DNA of 64,000 nt from Aromatoleum evansii (GCF_012910805.1 NZ_WTVK01000032.1:1-64000); one strand, 5' to 3'. Shown: positions 1 to 11,575, counted from the stretch's first letter. Made by a program: numbers and translations. Notes: generated by a model from the letters alone, not told the origin.

Positions 1-30
1 GGTGCTGACTGGGCGGGTGCTGACTGGGCG
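1..30. repeat. Two perfect 15-bp tandem copies
   Basis: GGTGCTGACTGGGCG occurs at 1-15 and again at 16-30. The unit is a multiple of three and lies inside the leftward reading frame, adding one AQSAP pentapeptide per copy. More copies may lie outside the window. Confidence 0.8.
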
Positions 31-98
31 GAGGCCGGGAAGGCCAGCGCGATGGCCAGTCCCAGACCGGAAGCGAACGAGGAGATGAGGCGATTCAT
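1..98 (-). CDS. Secreted protein, N-terminal fragment (signal peptide)
   Basis: Reading leftward from an ATG at 98-96 gives a protein that starts MNRLISSFASGLGLAIALAF and then PASAQSAP, a clear Sec signal peptide with an ASA cleavage site. The gene runs off the left edge, so only about 32 residues are visible and no mature domain can be named. Straight after the signal peptide the pentapeptide AQSAP occurs twice, encoded by a perfect 15-bp DNA duplication. In related Rhodocyclales a TPR-repeat protein commonly sits divergently from mutM; that identity is an inference from position only. Confidence 0.6.
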   Translation of the reverse strand, partial: MNRLISSFASGLGLAIALAFPASAQSAPAQSA

Positions 99-313
99 GT
101 ACTTGGCCCAGAGGGGATTGCACGAACTTCAAACCGGCCATGCGGTCGTGTCTGACGTATGCTGTTGCCGCGGTGCGTCGGCAGTCGTCCGTTAGAAGGC
201 CCGAATGCGGATGCGTTCGCCCGATGTTATGCAGTTTCTTCGTTGGCGGGCAAGCGCGGCGGCTGTATGGGCCGTTTCCCGCAGTTTGTCTCCAGTGATT
301 TCGAGTGTCGTGA

Positions 314-1129
314 ATGCCTGAATTGCCTGAAGTCGAAACGACCTGCCGCGGCATACGCCCGGCGATCGACGGCCGGATCATGACCGGCGTGCGCGTGCGC
401 AACGGCCGGCTGCGCGTGCCCGTGCCGCCCGACCTGGGCGAGCGCGTCGCCGGCGCGCCGCTGCAGGGCGTGCGGCGGCGGGCGAAGTACCTGCTGCTCG
501 ATTTTCCCGCCGGCAGCGTGATCGTGCATCTGGGCATGTCGGGCAGCCTGCGGGTGGTCGATGCGGACCAGCCGCCGGGTGTGCACGATCACGTCGATCT
601 GGTCTTCGGCGACCGGGCGCTGCGTCTGCGCGATCCGCGGCGCTTCGGGCTGGTCGTGTGGCAGCCGGGCGATGCGCTCGCGCACCCGCTGCTCGCGCGC
701 CTCGGCGTCGAGCCGCTCGGGGAAGAGTTCTCCGGCCCGTGGCTGCACCGTGCATTCAAGGGCGTGCGGGCGCCGATCAAGCAGGCGCTGATGGACGGCC
801 ATCGTCTCGTCGGGGTCGGCAACATCTATGCGTCGGAGAGCCTGTTCCGCGCGGGCATCCATCCGCTGGCGCCGGCCGGAAGCGTCGGGCCGCGGCGTGT
901 GGGGCGCCTCGCCGAGGCGGTGCGCGGGACGCTGCTGGCGGCGATCGCCGCCGGGGGCAGCACACTGCGGGACTTCGTCGGCGGCGACGGGAAGAAGGGC
1001 TACTTCCAGCAGGAGTACTTCGTTTACGGCCGCGAAGGGCTGCCGTGCCGTGTGTGCGGGACGAGCGTGCAGCGGGTGGTGTGCGGCCAGCGCTCGACCT
1101 TCTTCTGCCCGCGCTGCCAGCGCATGTGA
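314..1129 (+). CDS. mutM: Formamidopyrimidine-DNA glycosylase (Fpg/MutM)
   Basis: Bifunctional DNA glycosylase/AP lyase that removes 8-oxoguanine and other oxidised purines in base excision repair. The protein has 271 residues, the usual family length. After removal of Met1 it begins PELPEVE, with Pro2 as the catalytic amine and Glu3 as the acid; Lys58 matches the conserved lysine after the first strand. The C-terminal zinc finger is complete, with Cys245, Cys248, Cys265 and Cys268. It is divergent from the secreted-protein gene to its left, and the 215 bases between them must hold both promoters. Confidence 0.97.
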   Translation: MPELPEVETTCRGIRPAIDGRIMTGVRVRNGRLRVPVPPDLGERVAGAPLQGVRRRAKYLLLDFPAGSVIVHLGMSGSLRVVDADQPPGVHDHVDLVFGDRALRLRDPRRFGLVVWQPGDALAHPLLARLGVEPLGEEFSGPWLHRAFKGVRAPIKQALMDGHRLVGVGNIYASESLFRAGIHPLAPAGSVGPRRVGRLAEAVRGTLLAAIAAGGSTLRDFVGGDGKKGYFQQEYFVYGREGLPCRVCGTSVQRVVCGQRSTFFCPRCQRM

Positions 1130-1216
1130 CCGGAATGGCGGCGACGACGCGTAGTCGGCCGCGGATGTCGTTCGTCGGCGCCGGTGCGCCGCCGGTCGAG
1201 CCCGTGCGCCCACGCA

Positions 1217-1245
1217 TTGGATGGCGCCCGATTCGGCGCTATGCT
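1217..1245 (+). promoter_or_regulatory. Probable sigma-70 promoter of the dynamin-like gene
   Basis: TTGGAT at 1217-1222 and TATGCT at 1240-1245 are separated by 17 bases. They lie 58 bases before the ATG at 1303, in the gap after mutM. This is a pattern match only. Confidence 0.4.
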
Positions 1246-1302
1246 CACAGGATCTGAAACCTGTGCGCGCCCTGCCTGCGGGACCGCGCGAGCGAGACCT
1301 TC

Positions 1303-3273
1303 ATGACCCTCGTGGATCAATTTTCCGCTTACAGCCAGTGGCGTGCCGATGCGGCGGGGGCGGTCGCGCGCCTGCGCCAGTGGCTGTCGCGCAACGAGCT
1401 CGGCGACGTGCAGGGCGACCTGCGGCTGCAGTACGTGCTCGACCGCCTGCGCGACGACAAGCTCACGGTGGCCTTCGTGGCCGAGTTCTCGCGCGGAAAG
1501 TCCGAACTCATCAATGCGATCTTCTTTTCCGCTCACGGCGATCGCGTGCTGCCGTCGAGCGCCGGGCGCACGACGATGTGCCCGACCGAACTGCAGTGGA
1601 CGCCGGGTGCGCGCGCCGAGATCCGCATGCTGCCGATCCGCACGCGCGCGACGCATGCGAGCGTGAGCGAACTCAAGCAGTTCCCGGAAGAGTGGATGGT
1701 GCTGCGGCTCGATGCGGGGTCGCTCACGGACCTGCAGCAGGCTTTTGCGCGCGTCGGCGAAACCGAGCGGGTGGCGACCGAACTTGCGTCGCGCCTGGGC
1801 TTCGACATCGACGAGAAGGGCGAGACGGGCCTCAAGCCGGGTGCCGACGGCATGGTCGAGATCCCGAGCTGGCGCCACGCGGTGATCCAGTTCCCGCATC
1901 CGCTGCTCGAGCAGGGGCTGGTCGTGCTCGACACGCCGGGCCTCAACGCGATCGGCGCGGAGCCGGAGCTGACCCTGTCGCTGCTGCCCAATGCCCACGC
2001 GGTGCTGTTCGTGCTGGCGGCCGATACCGGTGTCACGCAGAGCGACATGGCGGTGTGGCGCGAATACGTGCAGGGCGGGCAGAACCGGCGCAAGGGACGG
2101 CTCGTGGTGCTGAACAAGATCGACGGCCTGTGGGACGGGCTGCGCGATGAGGCGCAGATCGACGCGGAGATCGCGCGCCAGGTGAGCTCGGTCGCGGAGA
2201 CGCTGGAGGTTCCCGAGACGACGGTGTTCCCGGTGTCGGCACAGAAGGGGCTGGTGGGACGGATTTCCGGCGATGCCGCGCTGGTCGAGCGCAGTCGTCT
2301 GGGCGAGCTGGAACGAGCGCTGGCCGAGGACCTGCTGCCGACCAAGCAGGTGATCGTGCGCGACAGCACGCTCGCGGAGGTCGACGACCTGGTGACGCAG
2401 ACCGATAGGCTGCTCGGCGCGCGGCTCAGCGGCTTGCGCGAGCAGCTGCAGGAGCTGACCGACCTGCGCGGCAAGAACCAGAGCGTGATCGAGTACATGA
2501 TGCGCAAGATCCGCAGCGAGAAGACGGAGTTCGAGCAGGGGCTGCAGAAGTATTACGCGGTGCGCAGCGTGTTCTCGACGCTGACAAACAACCTGCTGGG
2601 GCATCTGGGCATGGATGCGCTGCGCGACGAGACGCGGCGCACGCGCGAGGCGATGCTGGAATCGACCTTCACGAAGGGCCTGCGCCAGGCGATGGAGAGT
2701 TTCTTCTTTTCGCTGCGCGGCAACCTGGCGCGCTCGGCGGACGAGATCGCCGAGATCACGCGCATGCTCGACAGCATGTACAAGCGCTTCAGCGTCGAGC
2801 ACGGGCTCAAGCTCGCGGCGCCCGAGGCCTTCTCGACGCTGCGCTACGAGCGCGAACTCGACCGGCTCGAGTCGGCCTTCAATCGCCAGATCAACTCCGC
2901 GCTGGCGCTGGTGACGACCGAGAAGCACACGCTGACGCAGAAGTTCTTCGAGACCGTGGCGGTCGAGGCGCGGCGGACCTTCGAGGTGGCGAACCGCGAC
3001 GTCGAGCAGTGGCTGCGCGCGGTGATGTCGCCGCTGGAGACGCAGGTGCGCGAGTACCAGCTGCAGTTGAAGCGCCGCCTCGAGAGCGTCAAGCGCATCC
3101 ATCAGGCGACCGATACGCTGGAGGAGCGCGTCGCGGAACTGGAGCAGGCCGAAGCGGCCATGCTCGCACAACTGGCGGAACTGAAGGAGATCGCCGGCGG
3201 TATCCACGCGGCGCTGGGGGCGGCGGCGCCGGTCGCGGCCGACGCCGCGATGATGCAGGGCCGCGCGGCCTGA
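1303..3273 (+). CDS. Dynamin-family GTPase (bacterial dynamin-like protein)
   Basis: A 656-residue large GTPase. G1 is AEFSRGKSELINA (about residues 60-72), the dynamin-type P-loop with Ala in place of the first Gly. TTMCPTEL supplies the G2 threonine, DTPGLN is G3 and LNKIDGLW is G4. The C-terminal half is long and helical and includes a glutamate-rich coiled coil near the end. No transmembrane segment is evident. Bacterial dynamin-like proteins bind and remodel membranes, but no specific role can be assigned here. It stands alone between mutM and a bidirectional terminator. Confidence 0.85.
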   Translation: MTLVDQFSAYSQWRADAAGAVARLRQWLSRNELGDVQGDLRLQYVLDRLRDDKLTVAFVAEFSRGKSELINAIFFSAHGDRVLPSSAGRTTMCPTELQWTPGARAEIRMLPIRTRATHASVSELKQFPEEWMVLRLDAGSLTDLQQAFARVGETERVATELASRLGFDIDEKGETGLKPGADGMVEIPSWRHAVIQFPHPLLEQGLVVLDTPGLNAIGAEPELTLSLLPNAHAVLFVLAADTGVTQSDMAVWREYVQGGQNRRKGRLVVLNKIDGLWDGLRDEAQIDAEIARQVSSVAETLEVPETTVFPVSAQKGLVGRISGDAALVERSRLGELERALAEDLLPTKQVIVRDSTLAEVDDLVTQTDRLLGARLSGLREQLQELTDLRGKNQSVIEYMMRKIRSEKTEFEQGLQKYYAVRSVFSTLTNNLLGHLGMDALRDETRRTREAMLESTFTKGLRQAMESFFFSLRGNLARSADEIAEITRMLDSMYKRFSVEHGLKLAAPEAFSTLRYERELDRLESAFNRQINSALALVTTEKHTLTQKFFETVAVEARRTFEVANRDVEQWLRAVMSPLETQVREYQLQLKRRLESVKRIHQATDTLEERVAELEQAEAAMLAQLAELKEIAGGIHAALGAAAPVAADAAMMQGRAA

Positions 3274-3320
3274 GTGCCCCGGGGGCCGGGGACGCATGTC
3301 GCCCCGGGGGGGGGGCGTGA

Positions 3321-3355
3321 ACGAAAAAGCGGACCGTTTCGGTCCGCTTTTTCGT
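3321..3355. terminator. Bidirectional rho-independent terminator
   Basis: A perfect 15-bp stem, ACGAAAAAGCGGACC at 3321-3335 and its complement at 3341-3355, encloses a 5-base loop. It carries A/T runs on both sides, so it works on either strand. It lies between the convergent dynamin-like gene and ferredoxin gene. A run of ten G residues (3306-3315) precedes it. Confidence 0.85.
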
Positions 3356-3381
3356 GAATCCTCCGGCGCCGGCCGGGGAGT

Positions 3382-3639
<258 letters not shown>

Positions 3640-3653
3640 TCAATTCCTCGTAT

Positions 3654-4674
<1,021 letters not shown>

Positions 4675-4678
<4 letters not shown>

Positions 4679-6075
4679 TTGCCGTGGCCTGCCTTCTTCG
4701 CCGCAGGGGCTGCGCTGCCAGTGCCGTTGTCGCCGTCGCCGCCGGCGACCACCGTGACGAGGTGCTCCGCCTTGACGCGGCGGGCGAAGGCGTCGCGTAC
4801 CGACTCCACGGTGACCGCCGCGACCTTCTTCGGGTAGGTCTCGAGCCAGTCGAGCGGCAACTGGTAGAAGGCGATCATGCCGACGTAGTCGAGGATCTTG
4901 CGGTTGGAGTCGAGGCGCAGGCCGAAGCCATTCACCATGTTGTCGCGCGCGGCCTTGAGCTCGGCGGGCGTCGGTCCCTTGGCGACGAAGTCGTCGAGGA
5001 CGCCGTTGATGACCTTGAGTGCCTCCTCCGCCTGGCTGCCGCGGGTCTGCAGGCCGATCTCGAAGGGGCCGGCGACGCGCAGCGGCATGAAGTAGCTCGA
5101 CACGCTGTAGGCGAAGCCGCGCTTCTCGCGCACTTCCCTGGTCAGGCGCGACACGAAGCCGCCGCCGCCGAGCACGTAGTTGCCGACGAGCAGCGGGAAG
5201 TAGTCCGGATCGTCGCGGCTCATGCCGGGCATGCCCATCAGGATGTGGGCCTGCGCCGAGGGGTGGGCGATGTGCTCGCTGCTGCGTGCGGGCAGTTGCG
5301 GTGCGGCGATCGGCGCGGGCGCGGTGCCGGCGGGGAGGTCCTCGGTGAGCTGGCGTGCGATGGCATCGGCCTCGTCGCGGCTGACGTCCCCGACGATGGT
5401 CACCGCGGCGCTGCCTGCGGTGTAGTGGGTGCGGTGGAAGGCCTGCAGCTGGTCGCGCGTGATGGCTTGCAGCGATTCCACGGTGACGGAGCGGCCGTAG
5501 GGGTGGCTGCCGTAGATCATCGCCATGAAGCGGCGCGACGCGAGGGTGTCGGGCTGGGTGAGCGATTCCTTGAGGCCGGCGATTGCGCGCGCGCGTTCGC
5601 GTTCGAGGATGTCGGCAGGGAAGGTCGGCTTTGCGAGCAGGCGGGCGGCGAGCGCGATCGCGGCATCGCGCTCGGCGGCGCTTGACAGCGTGCGCACCGA
5701 CAGCGTCGCCATGTCGGTGTCGGCCCCGCCGCCGATGCGCGCGCCGGTGTCGGCGATGCGCTCGGCGATCTCCTGCTCGTTCAGCCCTTCGGTGCCGGCG
5801 TCGAGCAGGCTGCGGGTGAGGCTGGCGACGCCCGTGGCGCCGTCGGGTTCGTAGGCGCTGCCGGCGGGGAAGGAGATCTGGATGTCGATGAGGGGCAGCG
5901 CGTGGCTCTCGACGAAATACACGCGCGCGCCGGTTGCGGCGTTCCAGTGCTTGATGTCCGGGCCGGCGGCGGCGTTCGGGCTCGCGAGCGGGCCGAGCAG
6001 GGCGGCTAAGGCGAGCAGGGTGCGGAACGGACGGAAATTTGGACGGAAGAACGCGGTCATGGGCTTCGTCTGCAT
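4675..6075 (-). CDS. M16-family peptidase homologue lacking the zinc motif
   Basis: A secreted M16 (insulinase/pitrilysin-like) protein of 466 residues with an N-terminal signal peptide ending near NAAAG. At the position of the HxxEH zinc motif it reads LTRSLLDAGTEG, so the catalytic histidines and glutamate are missing. It starts one base after the stop of an active M16 gene (6077-7459). In M16 pairs of this kind the inactive protein partners the active one. A start at 6060 (MTAFFRPN) is also possible. Confidence 0.9.
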
Positions 6076-6076
6076 G

Positions 6077-7453
6077 TCAGTGCCTCGCTCCCGGGGCGGT
6101 CGCGCGCGGCTTCGCGTCGGCGGGCAGCGGCAGCGGGTCGAGGCGGGCGCGGGTGAGGGTGTTGTCGGTGAAGTACTTGCGGGCGACGGCCTGGACGTCC
6201 TCGGCGGTGACCTTGCGGATGCCTTCGAGGAGCTTGTCGTCGTCGCGCCAGGACAGGCCGGTGGCTTCGAGGAAACCGATCTCCATCGCCTGGCCCATCA
6301 GCGAGTCGCGCTTGTAGACCTGGCCGGCGACGGTCTGCGTCTTGACCCGGCGCAGTTCGTCCTCGGCGACGCCTTCCTTCTGGATGCGTTCGATCTCGGC
6401 GCGCAGCGCGGCCTCCACGTCTGCGACGGTCTTGCCGGCGGCGGGGGAGCCGTCCATGACGAAGAGCTGCGGGCCGCGCCCGGTGCCGTCGTAGCCGGCG
6501 CCGGCGGATACGGCGACCTGGTTCTCGCGCACCAGGCGGCGCGGCAGGCGGGCGCCGTCGTAGCCGTCGAGGATTGCGGCGAGTACTTTCAGCGCGTGCA
6601 CGTCGCGGTCGTTCTCGGGGTCGCGCAGCGTCGGCGCGCGCCATGCGAGCGCGAGGTAGGGCAGCTCGGCGGGCGCCTTCACGACGGTCTCGCGCGGTCC
6701 GAGCTGCTCGGGCTCGGTGGTGATGCGTCGCGGCGGCAGCGGGCGCGCCTTGATCGCGCCGTAGTGCTTGCGCGCCATGTCGAACACGGACTTGTGATCG
6801 ACGTCGCCGACCACCACCAGGCGCGCGTTGTTCGGCGTGTACCACGTCTTGTGCCACTTGCGCGCGTCTTCCGCGGTCATCGTGTCGAGGTCCGTCATCC
6901 AGCCGATGATCGGGCGCCCGTAGGGGTTGGCCTGGAACGCGGTCGCCATCAGCTGTTCGCTGACGAGCGAGCGCGGCTGGTCGTCCGTGCGCAGGCGGCG
7001 CTCTTCCTTCACGACGTCGAGCTCGGGCTTGAAGTTGGCGTCGGTGATCTTCAGGTTGCTCATGCGGTCGGCTTCGAGCTGCATCACGTCTGCGAGGCGC
7101 GCGGACGGAATCTGCTGGAAGTAGGCCGTGTAGTCGTGCGAGGTGAAGGCGTTGTCGCGGCCGCCGACCGCGGCGACGCGCTTGTTGAATTCGCCCGGAC
7201 CGACCTTGTCGGTGCCCTTGAACATCATGTGCTCGAGCAGGTGGGCGATGCCGGAGACGCCGGCGGGCTCGTCCATCGCGCCGACGCCGTACCACACCAT
7301 GTGGACGACGGACGGGGCGCGGCGGTCTTCCTTGACGATGATCTTCATGCCGTTCGCAAGCGTGGTCTCGTACGGATTGGCTTGCAGGGGGCCGGCCGCC
7401 ACGGCGAATGCGGCGGCCACGAGTGCGGCGCGTGGAAAGGTCTGGCGAAACAT
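6077..7453 (-). CDS. M16-family zinc peptidase (active subunit)
   Basis: A secreted zinc metallopeptidase whose HLLEH motif (inverted HxxEH, in GIAHLLEHMMFKG) is intact. The start at 7453 is chosen because AGGA lies seven bases upstream and the signal peptide MFRQTFPRAALVAAAF follows directly; ATG codons at 7459 and farther upstream are possible but would lengthen the signal peptide. Length from this start is 458 residues. It is paired with the motif-less M16 gene immediately downstream and is divergent from ftsY, an order seen often in betaproteobacteria. Natural substrates are not known. Confidence 0.92.
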   Translation of the reverse strand: MFRQTFPRAALVAAAFAVAAGPLQANPYETTLANGMKIIVKEDRRAPSVVHMVWYGVGAMDEPAGVSGIAHLLEHMMFKGTDKVGPGEFNKRVAAVGGRDNAFTSHDYTAYFQQIPSARLADVMQLEADRMSNLKITDANFKPELDVVKEERRLRTDDQPRSLVSEQLMATAFQANPYGRPIIGWMTDLDTMTAEDARKWHKTWYTPNNARLVVVGDVDHKSVFDMARKHYGAIKARPLPPRRITTEPEQLGPRETVVKAPAELPYLALAWRAPTLRDPENDRDVHALKVLAAILDGYDGARLPRRLVRENQVAVSAGAGYDGTGRGPQLFVMDGSPAAGKTVADVEAALRAEIERIQKEGVAEDELRRVKTQTVAGQVYKRDSLMGQAMEIGFLEATGLSWRDDDKLLEGIRKVTAEDVQAVARKYFTDNTLTRARLDPLPLPADAKPRATAPGARH

Positions 7454-7594
7454 GGACATGTCCTGCATCTGGTAGAATTTGCGGTTCACGTCGCCCGTGG
7501 TTCGGGCATCCGATTCGACGCGAAGCCGCATCTTAGCGTTATTGGCGGCTCGGCGTCCGCCGTCGTTAAAACCTCACAACAGACCCGAGTGAGC

Positions 7595-8664
<1,070 letters not shown>

Positions 8665-8668
<4 letters not shown>

Positions 8669-9327
8669 TCGTCTTCAACGAAGTCGTGAAGCAGTACCCC
8701 GGCGGCTATACGGCGCTGGCCGGGGTCAGTTTCGAGATCCGCCACGGCGAGCTGGCGGTGCTGTCGGGCCACTCGGGGGCGGGCAAGAGCACGCTGCTGA
8801 AGCTGATCGCTGCGATCGAGCGGCCGACTTCGGGCAGCGTGAGCATCAACGGACAGGACGTCTCGGCGCTGCGCCCGCGCGCGATTCCCTACCTGCGCCG
8901 CAATCTCGGCCTGGTGCTGCAGGAGCACCGCCTGCTGTACGACCGCAGCGTGTACGACAACGTGATGCTGCCGCTGGTCATCACCGGGCATCCGCCGCGC
9001 GATGCGGCCAAGCGCGTCGCGGCGGCGCTCGAGCGCGTCGGCTTGTCCGGGCGCGGGCGCGAGATGCCGGCGGGGCTGTCGGGCGGCGAGCAGCAGCGTG
9101 TCGCGATCGCGCGTGCGATCGTGAATCGCCCGTCCATCCTGATTGCCGACGAGCCGACCGCGCATCTCGACACGGCCTACGCGAACGAGATCGCAAGCCT
9201 GTTCAAGTCCTTCAATGCCGCGGGGGTCACGGTGCTGGTGTCGACGCACGACGAGCGCCTGTTCGCGCAGCACAGCCCGCGCCGGCTGGTGCTGCACAAG
9301 GGGCTGCTGCAGGGGGCGGGCGCATGA
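8665..9327 (+). CDS. ftsE: Cell division ATP-binding protein FtsE
   Basis: ABC-type ATPase of the FtsEX complex, which links the divisome to periplasmic peptidoglycan hydrolases. The 220-residue protein has Walker A GHSGAGKST, the signature LSGGEQQR, Walker B ILIADEP and a switch histidine in STHDE. It is coupled to ftsY and ftsX by overlapping ATGA junctions on both sides. Confidence 0.97.
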
Positions 9328-10226
9328 TGAACTGGTTATATCTTCACGGGCGGGCCTTTGCGCAGGCGCTGCGGCGCCTCGCCTCGCAGCCGCTGGGCAC
9401 GCTGCTGTCGGCGCTGGTGGTGGGCATCGCGCTGTCGCTGCCGGCGGCGGGCTACCTGCTGATCGACAACGTCGCGTCGCTGGCGCGCGGGGTGTCCGGC
9501 ACGCCGGAGATCAGCGTGTTCATGAAGCAGGATGCGTCGGCCGAGGACATCGCGGCGGCCGAGAAGCGGCTGCGCGGCGATGTGCAGCTCGCGGGGTATC
9601 GGCATGTGACGAAGGACGAGGCCCTGCGCCAGCTCGAGAAGAGCGGGCTGGGCGACGTGCTCGGCGGGCTGACCGCGAATCCGCTGCCGGATGCCTTCAT
9701 CGTGACGCCCCGCGGCGAGGATCCGGCCGTCTACGACAGCCTGCACGCGCGCTTCGCCGCCTGGCCGGGAGTGGCCCACGTGCAGCTCGATTCCGCGTGG
9801 GTGAAGCGCCTGCACGCGCTGCTGGGACTGGGCCGTTCGGCAGTGTTGCTGCTCGCGGGCCTGCTGGGCTTCGCGCTGGTGATCGTGACCTTCAACACGA
9901 TCCGGCTGCAGATCCTCACGCAGCGCCACGAGATCGATGTGAGCCGCCTGCTGGGGGCGACCGACCCCTTCATCCGCCGCCCGTTCTACTGGTTCGGCAG
10001 CCTGCAGGGCCTGCTTGGCGGGTGCGTGGCGCTGGCGACCGTGTGGGCGACGGTGCAGGCGCTGGGCCGCCCCGTCGCGAGCTTGGCGGAGACCTACGGC
10101 GCGGTGTTCGCGCTGAGCGGGCCGGGGCCTCTGGAGAGCGCGGCGATCCTCGGTTTTGCGGTCTTGCTCGGCTGGCTCGGCAGCGCGATTTCGGTGCGTC
10201 GGCATCTGGCGGAAAGGCTGCGCTGA
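9324..10226 (+). CDS. ftsX: Cell division membrane protein FtsX
   Basis: Membrane subunit of FtsEX, 300 residues from the ATG at 9324 that overlaps the ftsE stop. The pattern is one N-terminal membrane segment (about 25-47), a periplasmic domain of about 120 residues, then three C-terminal membrane segments, as in the family. It is followed directly by a REP-type inverted repeat. Confidence 0.96.
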   Translation: MMNWLYLHGRAFAQALRRLASQPLGTLLSALVVGIALSLPAAGYLLIDNVASLARGVSGTPEISVFMKQDASAEDIAAAEKRLRGDVQLAGYRHVTKDEALRQLEKSGLGDVLGGLTANPLPDAFIVTPRGEDPAVYDSLHARFAAWPGVAHVQLDSAWVKRLHALLGLGRSAVLLLAGLLGFALVIVTFNTIRLQILTQRHEIDVSRLLGATDPFIRRPFYWFGSLQGLLGGCVALATVWATVQALGRPVASLAETYGAVFALSGPGPLESAAILGFAVLLGWLGSAISVRRHLAERLR

Positions 10227-10242
10227 GACGACGGGCGGTCGT

Positions 10243-10316
10243 GTGGGAGCGGCTTCAGCCGCGAATCAACCGTTCACGCCCGACAAGCGTCGATTCGCGG
10301 CTGAAGCCGCTCCCAC
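10243..10316. repeat. REP-type inverted repeat, copy 1
   Basis: A 25-bp arm, GTGGGAGCGGCTTCAGCCGC plus GAATC (10243-10267), is repeated as a perfect reverse complement at 10292-10316, with 24 bases between. The same arms occur at 59018-59092. Such paired extragenic palindromes are typical REP doublets. It lies after ftsX and may also stop transcription or stabilise mRNA. Confidence 0.9.
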
Positions 10317-10374
10317 AGAGAAAGGCTTCCGGAGTGCGCGTGCGATGACCCGCCCCGCATTGCGCGGTCCCCGC

Positions 10375-10401
10375 TATAATCTCCGCCCCCAATGTTGGGG
10401 G
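10375..10401 (+). promoter_or_regulatory. -10 box and overlapping palindrome before the radical SAM gene
   Basis: TATAAT at 10375-10380 is a perfect -10 hexamer, though no good -35 box is visible at the usual spacing. Just downstream, where transcription should begin, CCCCCAATGTTGGGGG (10386-10401) is a perfect inverted repeat. It could be an operator for a -35-independent, activated promoter or a 5' mRNA hairpin. Confidence 0.5.
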
Positions 10402-10430
10402 TAAATCTTTCTTCGGAATCGGACTCGCAC

Positions 10431-11561
10431 ATGAATGCGCCGGAACTGCGTTCGCCCATCGTCGGCAATCGCGTCGAGCTGAACATCTTCACGACGTTGA
10501 CCTGCAACCTGAAGTGCTCGTACTGCTCCATCGCGGTCGGCGATGTCGTCGGTTCGCAGGGCAAGGCGCAGTATTCGCTCGACACGTTGGATGCCTTCGT
10601 CGCAACGCATCTCGCGGACAAGGAGATCTACGTCACCTTCTACGGCGGCGAGCCGACGCTGAACATCCCCTTCATCGTCGGCCTGATGGAGCGCCACCCG
10701 ACCTGGCGCTACCAGCTGCAGACCAACGGCACGTTGCTGCACCGCCTGCCCGACGCGGTGCTGGCGAAGCTCTCCAACGTGCTGGTGTCGGTGGATGGCG
10801 CGGAGCACACGACCGACCATTACCGTGGGCGAGGGGTGTATCGCAAGGTCACGTCCAACATCGAGAAGATCCGACCCAAGCTCGGCGGCAAGCTCACCGC
10901 GCGCGTGACCTGGGGGCACGAGGACATCAGCTTCGAGGAACTCGACAGCCTGCTGCCGACCTTCGATTACGTTTACTGGCAGTTCGCCCAGGCGCACGGC
11001 TTTTATCGTCCCGAACACATGCGCCGCAAGAAGGAGGCGCTGGTGCAGCTGATCGACAAGTTCTTCGCCGTCGACGGCCTGTATCCGTTCATCCCGTTGA
11101 TGGGCACGGTGCGCAACAAGGTGCTGCCGTCGCGGGCGCGTGAGGCGTGCAGCGGGCACACGCAGTGCCGTTCGTCTACGCACATCCTCAACATCCTGCC
11201 GGACGGGCGCATCTTCCCGTGCCCGGACCTGACGCATCTTCCCGAGTTGCAGAGCGGCGACCTGAACGCCAACTGGCTGAAGCCGAGCCCACTGCAGCCG
11301 GCGCCCGAGATGCCGTGCGAGGGCTGCGAGGCGTTGTCCTTCTGCCGCCGCAACTGCATGAAGAATCTGTACGTCGGGTATGTGCAGGACGATGTGCCCT
11401 ACCGCGAGCGGGTGGTGGAGCCGATCTGCGAGCTGGTCAAGTTCATGGGCGCGGAGATCGACCGGCGCGACCCGCACGCGTGGTACGCGCGGGCGACGCT
11501 GCCGGTGCGGCGCGAGATCTCGGACTGCGAGATCTACGAGTATGTCGAGGTCATGCCCTGA
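10431..11561 (+). CDS. Radical SAM protein with SPASM-like C-terminus
   Basis: A 376-residue radical SAM enzyme from the ATG at 10431. CNLKCSYC (residues about 25-32) is the CX3CX2C motif that binds the catalytic [4Fe-4S] cluster, and GGEPT follows. The C-terminal part holds many cysteines (CSGHTQC, ILPDGRIFPCPD, CEGCEALSFCRRNC), a SPASM-type region that binds extra iron-sulfur clusters. SPASM enzymes often modify peptides or proteins, but no precursor peptide is evident beside it. An ATG at 10392 would add 13 residues but lies inside the palindrome. Substrate unknown. Confidence 0.88.
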   Translation: MNAPELRSPIVGNRVELNIFTTLTCNLKCSYCSIAVGDVVGSQGKAQYSLDTLDAFVATHLADKEIYVTFYGGEPTLNIPFIVGLMERHPTWRYQLQTNGTLLHRLPDAVLAKLSNVLVSVDGAEHTTDHYRGRGVYRKVTSNIEKIRPKLGGKLTARVTWGHEDISFEELDSLLPTFDYVYWQFAQAHGFYRPEHMRRKKEALVQLIDKFFAVDGLYPFIPLMGTVRNKVLPSRAREACSGHTQCRSSTHILNILPDGRIFPCPDLTHLPELQSGDLNANWLKPSPLQPAPEMPCEGCEALSFCRRNCMKNLYVGYVQDDVPYRERVVEPICELVKFMGAEIDRRDPHAWYARATLPVRREISDCEIYEYVEVMP

Positions 11562-11575
11562 GGATGCCTTGAGGC

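Noticed and set aside
159-383. A 74-codon frame overlapping the mutM start
   Set aside because: It runs into mutM in another frame, has no ribosome-binding site and no similarity I recognise.
1024-3297. A 757-codon minus-strand frame opposite the dynamin-like gene
   Set aside because: The plus strand carries all the GTPase motifs, and the minus-strand product is low-complexity.
5882-7594. N-terminal extension of ftsY by about 570 codons
   Set aside because: It is antisense to the M16 peptidase genes; the FtsY sequence begins only at 7595, where there is a ribosome-binding site.
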